DNA of 64,000 bases from Gemmatimonadota bacterium (GTDB taxonomy: Bacteria > Gemmatimonadota > Gemmatimonadetes > Gemmatimonadales > Gemmatimonadaceae). A program made the position numbers and the translations under genes. This document shows positions 59,567 through 64,000 of the stretch, one piece after another (position 1 is the stretch's first letter; the number at the start of each line of letters is the position of its first letter). The DNA lies in NCBI GenBank assembly GCA_028287235.1, contig JAQBQB010000025.1:62001-126000 (forward strand), in the 5' to 3' direction. The notes under the pieces are model-generated. The model made no database searches. It was not told the DNA's origin and was given only the letters and a program-made list of their open reading frames with translations.

Positions 59567-62500
59567 TTACGTCACCACTCCCTTGAGCCCTCGACGGGAC
59601 GCCGAGTCCGAACGTTGCGCCAGCGCGTCCAGTCCGTGAGCGGCGGGATAGAGCTCGCGGCGAATGGAATGGACAAAACGCGTCGCAAATCTCGTGGCTC
59701 GCTCAGGATCGTCATGCACGAGGCAATTCGCATAGACGCTTGCCGGCCAATCGAGCCAAAAATCCGGCTTGTCGAAACATGGGGCCATGTGGCAGGCCAG
59801 CTCCCGCGCGTCGTCGAAGCGATCCTCTCGAAGAGCAGCAGCCGCGTGGATGCCCACAAGTCGAACCTTCCACCGGGGAACGGGCATCTCAATGCATCTC
59901 GCTCTCGGGATTGCCCACTCTATCGCTCGCGCTGTATCGCCGCTCATTACCGCGAACTGTGCCTCATGGCTTGGCAAAACCAGATCGGCTGTAATGGATT
60001 CTCCGGCGACGCCAAGATTTCCGACGGCGCTCCACGCGTCATCAATGATTCGCCGAGTCACGTGGGCCGGATCAAAGTCAAAACTGAGTCCAATGAGGAA
60101 GTCGTACGTGACGGCGAGCAATTCGAACAGGCCGGATCGTTTACTCGTAGTGAGCGCGTCGACGTACGTGTTCTTTGCGTCGACTATGCGACCGGCAAGG
60201 GTCAGCCCGAGTGCTCTTGTAAGCAGGGCAAAACACTGTCTAGCTGGATCTCCGTTGGCTAGAGAGGACATTCTGTAGCTGGTCGTAATCCCCGTCTGAA
60301 TGTCCCCGACCCGATAGTGGCAGTGCGTCTCGATCACTGCTGCATCCCACGACTCACTGTCAGTGACTTGCGGAAGTTGGCGCGAGAGTTCGAACAGGAG
60401 GTGAAGAGTGTCCGGTGAGACCAAGTCAGCCGCTTTCGCGCATTCTCGTGCCGCATGCAGACGGTGTGAATTCGAAGCAGTGTGATCCTGAGCGCACCGC
60501 AACGTTGAGACAAAGTGCTGCGCAACATCTGCTGACTGACAGAAAATTGCTCGATGTTTCAGGATCTCCAGGTCGTTGTGGCTGTCGTATGCGGGATCCA
60601 GCTCGAGAGCCAGGGTTTCGTGCGATTCCACGGCTCTCCGTACATCACTCCAGTCGCCAACAAGTGTGAGGAGGCGAACCCGGCGGGCTAGGAGAGCGAG
60701 TCGGACGACCGCATCGTCCGTATGGGTAATAATTCGTTCATATGCACGCGCGGCGTCCGCGACGAATCCATTCGCGACGAGGTGCTCAGCTCCTTGTACC
60801 ACACACGCGCTTGCCCGCTCCGGTCGGCCTGCGCGATCCCAATGCCGGGCGCACTCCCACAGCAGTGAAAGGCTCGGCGCCGTAACGAGTTCCACGTCAA
60901 GCCGCTCTGCTGCGTGCCGATGCATGATGCGCGCGACATTTTGTGATAGGCGCGCGAGTGCCGCCTCGGCCCAGAGCACGTGGCCGTACGTCGTTCCGCG
61001 TGCATCGGCGCTAAGGATTCCAGATGCCTCGAGATCGCTGATAGCGTCGATGAATTTTGCTCGCGGTAGGGCGGCGACGCACTCTATCCGGTCCAACGTC
61101 GCATATGTATCGAGTACCGCAGAGACCTGTAGTACTCGCATGGTATATCGGTCCAGGGAACTCAAACCAACATCGAAGATCGTCAGGAGAGATCCCGGCA
61201 ACTCGTCGCATCGCCCCGTCGTTCCCCACTGGCGGGTCAGCTCGCGCAAAAAGAGCGGGCTCCCGGCGCCTCTCGCCATGAGCGCATCGCGCGAGGACCT
61301 GTCCAGCCGCCTGTCCGTGCGAGCGACGAGATCATCAAGTAACTCGTTTGTCGACGCTTGATCCAACGAGCCAATTGCGACGGCGGGCGCAACGACCGCC
61401 ACTCGATCGTGACGTGCCGATCGCTGCGCAAAGAGCCAGCAAACAGCGTGGCCCGAGCTCCACGCCAGGACGTTGTCCCACAACCAACCCAACGACGGAT
61501 CCGCCCATTGCACATCATCAATCTCGACGAGCAAAGCAGACTCGGAGCTGACGGCGTCGATAATGTCCAATAGGGCTGCGACGATGCGCGACCGATGAAC
61601 ATGAGGACTCGAGGGCGCTTGGTGCTCTCCCACATTACGAGGATCGGGGTGCGCTAGCCGTCTTAATCGCGCGAGATTCTCGGGGTCGCACCCGGCCGCG
61701 CCGCGCAGCTCGAGCAGCTGCGGAACTAGATCGGCGACCACGGATAGCGGCCGAAGCGCAGTCCCACGCTGGCAGCGAATCCGGACGACTTGCATGTCCG
61801 CCAACTTCGCTCGTACGCTCGCCTCATGAAGCAGACGCGTCTTCCCGATTCCTGCCGGACCTGTCAGTATGAGGGCGCCGCCGTTCTCGAGACGCGCAGC
61901 ATGGAGTAGCTCGTCGATTCGCCGCAGCTCCTCACGTCGACCGACGAAGCGCGGCTCGAATGTTCGCCCCGATTGTGCTACGCTTCGAATTCGCTCGAGG
62001 AACGCTCTGACTTGCACGCGCGCTTCGGAAGGTTGTTCGCCGACGCGCGCGAGGAACCGCTGGAGTCCCTCGGCGGCCGCGGTTCGCGCCCCAGCATGGC
62101 AGTGCGCTTCGGCAAGAGATAGTGCGGCTTCCTCGTTTAGGTCGTCTACCCGTTGGATGCACTGCGCGAGTGAGTCCGTCGTAGACCATTCCCCACGGTC
62201 AACGGCATCACGAAGTCGAGGCAGGAGCTTCCACAACACGGCCGCAGAGAGAACAGAGCGTCGATCGTCGAGCCACTCGGTGAAGCTCCGAGAAAGGACC
62301 GGCGCATAGCCTGGCAAAACGGCGCCGATTGTCTCGGGTCGCATCTGGTCGACCTCGTCCACGTCGATGGACACGTCTCGGACTGAAAGAGCGAGCTCCG
62401 TAGACTTGTTTTCTAACGGGAGCCCAAGCGCGCGCAACTTGGCGAGCAGCCACCGTAGTCGCGCGGCACGGGTCGTGTAATCGACGTCAGGCCAGAGCAT

Positions 62501-62662
62501 CCCAGCCAGATCGGCCCGCAGCCATCGGCGCCCGGGCTCGAGTCCAAGCAAGAGCAGTGCGGCGAATACGATGGCGGCGCTGGGTTCAATCCGCTTGTCT
62601 CCGACGACGGCCACACATCGGCCCAATGTCTCGATCCGTAGAGTCGCTGGCATCGATGTCAC
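59567..62662 (-). CDS. BTAD/STAND-type ATPase transcriptional regulator with helical repeats
   Basis: A 1031-residue SARP/LuxR-MalT-like regulator. Residues 1-100 resemble an OmpR-like winged helix (LLLLGLEPGRRWLRADLAGMLWPD, RLRWLLAKLR). Residues about 105-225 are a BTAD-type helical region. Residues about 240-470 are an ATPase with intact Walker A LTGPAGIGKTRLL and Walker B LVEIDDVQWADP. The rest is helical, TPR-like, ending in a Trp/Cys-containing region. It starts with GTG 62662 or ATG 62653. The gene upstream (62753 onward) is a paralogue, so this is a tandem duplication. Target genes are unknown. Confidence 0.88.
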   Translation of the reverse strand: MTSMPATLRIETLGRCVAVVGDKRIEPSAAIVFAALLLLGLEPGRRWLRADLAGMLWPDVDYTTRAARLRWLLAKLRALGLPLENKSTELALSVRDVSIDVDEVDQMRPETIGAVLPGYAPVLSRSFTEWLDDRRSVLSAAVLWKLLPRLRDAVDRGEWSTTDSLAQCIQRVDDLNEEAALSLAEAHCHAGARTAAAEGLQRFLARVGEQPSEARVQVRAFLERIRSVAQSGRTFEPRFVGRREELRRIDELLHAARLENGGALILTGPAGIGKTRLLHEASVRAKLADMQVVRIRCQRGTALRPLSVVADLVPQLLELRGAAGCDPENLARLRRLAHPDPRNVGEHQAPSSPHVHRSRIVAALLDIIDAVSSESALLVEIDDVQWADPSLGWLWDNVLAWSSGHAVCWLFAQRSARHDRVAVVAPAVAIGSLDQASTNELLDDLVARTDRRLDRSSRDALMARGAGSPLFLRELTRQWGTTGRCDELPGSLLTIFDVGLSSLDRYTMRVLQVSAVLDTYATLDRIECVAALPRAKFIDAISDLEASGILSADARGTTYGHVLWAEAALARLSQNVARIMHRHAAERLDVELVTAPSLSLLWECARHWDRAGRPERASACVVQGAEHLVANGFVADAARAYERIITHTDDAVVRLALLARRVRLLTLVGDWSDVRRAVESHETLALELDPAYDSHNDLEILKHRAIFCQSADVAQHFVSTLRCAQDHTASNSHRLHAARECAKAADLVSPDTLHLLFELSRQLPQVTDSESWDAAVIETHCHYRVGDIQTGITTSYRMSSLANGDPARQCFALLTRALGLTLAGRIVDAKNTYVDALTTSKRSGLFELLAVTYDFLIGLSFDFDPAHVTRRIIDDAWSAVGNLGVAGESITADLVLPSHEAQFAVMSGDTARAIEWAIPRARCIEMPVPRWKVRLVGIHAAAALREDRFDDARELACHMAPCFDKPDFWLDWPASVYANCLVHDDPERATRFATRFVHSIRRELYPAAHGLDALAQRSDSASRRGLKGVVT

Positions 62663-62678
62663 ATTTTGGGGATTCCCT

Positions 62679-62706
62679 CGTTGAGACGCTGCATCGCGTC
62701 TCGACG
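62679..62706. promoter_or_regulatory. Hairpin in the spacer between the tandem regulator genes
   Basis: CGTTGAGACGC (62679-62689) pairs with GCGTCTCGACG (62696-62706) with one G-T pair and a six-base loop. It lies 16 bases before the GTG at 62662. No T-run follows in the direction of transcription. Confidence 0.35.
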
Positions 62707-62752
62707 TTTCCTACTGGAGGACAGCTTTGGCGGGCAGCGCAGTCGTCGACGG

Positions 62753-64000
62753 TCAGAGCACAGCTAGGTGGTCGACGCTCGCATGCGCAGCGAGCTCGAT
62801 GAGGCTATTCGGTGGAGGGTAGAGCTCGCGACGAAATGAATGGATGTAGCGCGATGCGAACCGTGCGGCGTCTTCGGGGTCGTCGCACGCCAGGCAACTC
62901 GCATAGACGCTCGCCGGCCAGTCGAACCAACGGTCTGGTTCCGCGAAGCACGGCGTCATGTGGCGAACCACTTCGCGAACGAGATCTCTCTTTCCCAGCT
63001 GGCTCAAAGCCGCGGCATGGATCGCGAGCAGTCGAATTCTCCAACTCGGCGCCTCGAGGTTCATGCACTTTTCCAAAGGCATCGCCCACTTCAACGCAGC
63101 GGTTGCATCTCCCTGCAACACCGCAAGTTGAGCTTCATGGCTGGGGAAGACGAACTCGCTGACGATCCCTGACGTCATTTCAATCTCCTTGATCGCCTGC
63201 CACGATTCGTCGAGGAGTGTTCTAGTCGTCGCCAGCGGGTCGAGATCAAGCGCAATTCCAATGAGACAATCGTATGTGTACACGAGCGATGCGAGCCAAC
63301 CCATCCGGGTCGACAACCGAATGCCTTCCTCGAGTGAAGCCTTCGCTTCGGTAATTCGACCCGCAATGGCGTAAGCCTCCCCGCACGCCGTCAGCGCATG
63401 GCCACGATGAACCTCGCTGTGCCAGGCCGTCGAGGCGAGGCTCTCCGCGATGCTGACGGCTGTGGAGCGGTCTCCCAAACGAAGCTCATACATCAGTTGT
63501 GTCAACGCGCCATCCCACCGTGCTTCGTCGGTGGTGCGCGGAATATCGCGCGCCACATCCGCGACCAAACGAAGCGTCGCAGGCGAAACTAGATCGGCGC
63601 TTTTTGCACACACTTTCGCCGCATTCAGCCGGTGAGCGCTGGAGCCGCGCGGATCCAGCGCACACCGTAGCGCGTGCCTCATTTGGTTTGCCAAATCACC
63701 TCCAATGTCATAGCTGAGGTGTATGCGCATGATCTCCAGCTCGTTGTGTTCGTCATACGCGGGGTTGAGCTCGACGGCGAGCTGTTCGTGTTTGTCGATT
63801 TCTTCCCCGAGCTCACTCCAGCGTGCCGCAGTCCGAAGGAGCTCGATTCGCCGGCGCAGGAACGCCAAGCGCTCCGCGGGATCTCCTGCCTGTTGGATCA
63901 CGCCTCGATATGCGCGCGCCGCATCGATGACAAACCCGTTTTCCGCGAGATGCTCCGCCCCCTGCACCACACAACTCCTCGCCCGGTCTGGATGTCCCGC
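62753..64000 (-). CDS. Large helical-repeat regulator, C-terminal part (partial), paralogue of 59567-62662
   Basis: The gene continues beyond the right edge; 415 C-terminal residues are visible. They align along their length with the C-terminal part of the downstream protein: CVVQGAEHLAENGFV / CVVQGAEHLVANGFV, DLVSPATLRL / DLVSPDTLHL, FPSHEAQLAVLQGD / LPSHEAQFAVMSGD, DWPASVYASCLACDDPE / DWPASVYANCLVHDDPE, HSFRRELYP / HSIRRELYP. The N-terminal domains are outside the window but are expected to be BTAD and ATPase by analogy. The 90-base spacer to the paralogue holds a hairpin. Confidence 0.85.
   Translation of the reverse strand, partial: AGHPDRARSCVVQGAEHLAENGFVIDAARAYRGVIQQAGDPAERLAFLRRRIELLRTAARWSELGEEIDKHEQLAVELNPAYDEHNELEIMRIHLSYDIGGDLANQMRHALRCALDPRGSSAHRLNAAKVCAKSADLVSPATLRLVADVARDIPRTTDEARWDGALTQLMYELRLGDRSTAVSIAESLASTAWHSEVHRGHALTACGEAYAIAGRITEAKASLEEGIRLSTRMGWLASLVYTYDCLIGIALDLDPLATTRTLLDESWQAIKEIEMTSGIVSEFVFPSHEAQLAVLQGDATAALKWAMPLEKCMNLEAPSWRIRLLAIHAAALSQLGKRDLVREVVRHMTPCFAEPDRWFDWPASVYASCLACDDPEDAARFASRYIHSFRRELYPPPNSLIELAAHASVDHLAVL

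Noticed and set aside
1-64000. tRNA, rRNA, CRISPR, prophage or transposase genes
   Set aside because: None could be recognised by eye on either strand; a short RNA gene could still have been missed.

Overview
The window is GC-rich bacterial chromosome, densely coded on both strands, with most neighbours overlapping by ATGA or GTGA. It was read by eye only. The gene content best fits Gemmatimonadota. Pointers are a PadR regulator coupled to an ADOP-type permease, an ECF sigma factor coupled to a Ser/Thr kinase with a beta-propeller, DUF1501/DUF1800 pairs, an M61 peptidase and secreted lipoproteins ending in an HFSGY motif. The phylum is an inference from content, not a database match. I saw no rRNA, tRNA, CRISPR array, insertion sequence or prophage gene.

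0-9.5 kb: divergent alkylation-repair genes (a partial ogt and an Ada-AlkA fusion) share a promoter region with an inverted 14-bp repeat. Then come a DUF2848/MFS/CocE-hydrolase operon, a two-PAS histidine kinase with an almost identical internal duplication, and a GH9 glycosidase. 9.5-19 kb: a small lipoprotein, an ECF sigma/Ser-Thr kinase pair, queG, a phosphodiesterase-like protein, a LOG-family protein, a deoxyhypusine-synthase-like enzyme, an MBL hydrolase and a GreA-type factor.

19-23.5 kb is the most interesting part. A four-gene minus-strand operon (lipoprotein, TPR protein, sigma-54 activator without a sensor domain, TPR/HD-GYP protein) is preceded by a near-consensus -24/-12 sigma-54 promoter and by palindromes upstream of it. 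This suggests an autoregulated signalling system ending in cyclic-di-GMP hydrolysis. 23.6-27 kb holds a padR/permease operon with a palindrome next to the ribosome binding site.

26.6-44.9 kb: glpD, fadI-fadJ, an ECF sigma factor with an anti-sigma-like protein carrying a glycogen-binding-type (CBM48) domain, a coupled M14 peptidase/proline dehydrogenase/unknown/rsgA operon, a GntR regulator, an ACP-like small protein coupled to DNA polymerase IV, a bactofilin with an M23 peptidase, a diguanylate cyclase, and a stand-alone LigD phosphoesterase. 45-53.4 kb: an envelope block with an M61 peptidase, a polysaccharide deacetylase, a class A PBP, and DUF1501 and DUF1800 proteins separated by a REP-like palindrome.

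53.5-64 kb: three very large ATPase/TPR regulators. One has a broken P-loop, and two are tandem paralogues. Among them lie a second HFSGY lipoprotein, a response regulator with no kinase nearby, and two strong terminators. Parts of this stretch look lower in GC than the rest. The recurring pairing of HFSGY lipoproteins with TPR signalling proteins links this region to the 19-23.5 kb operon.
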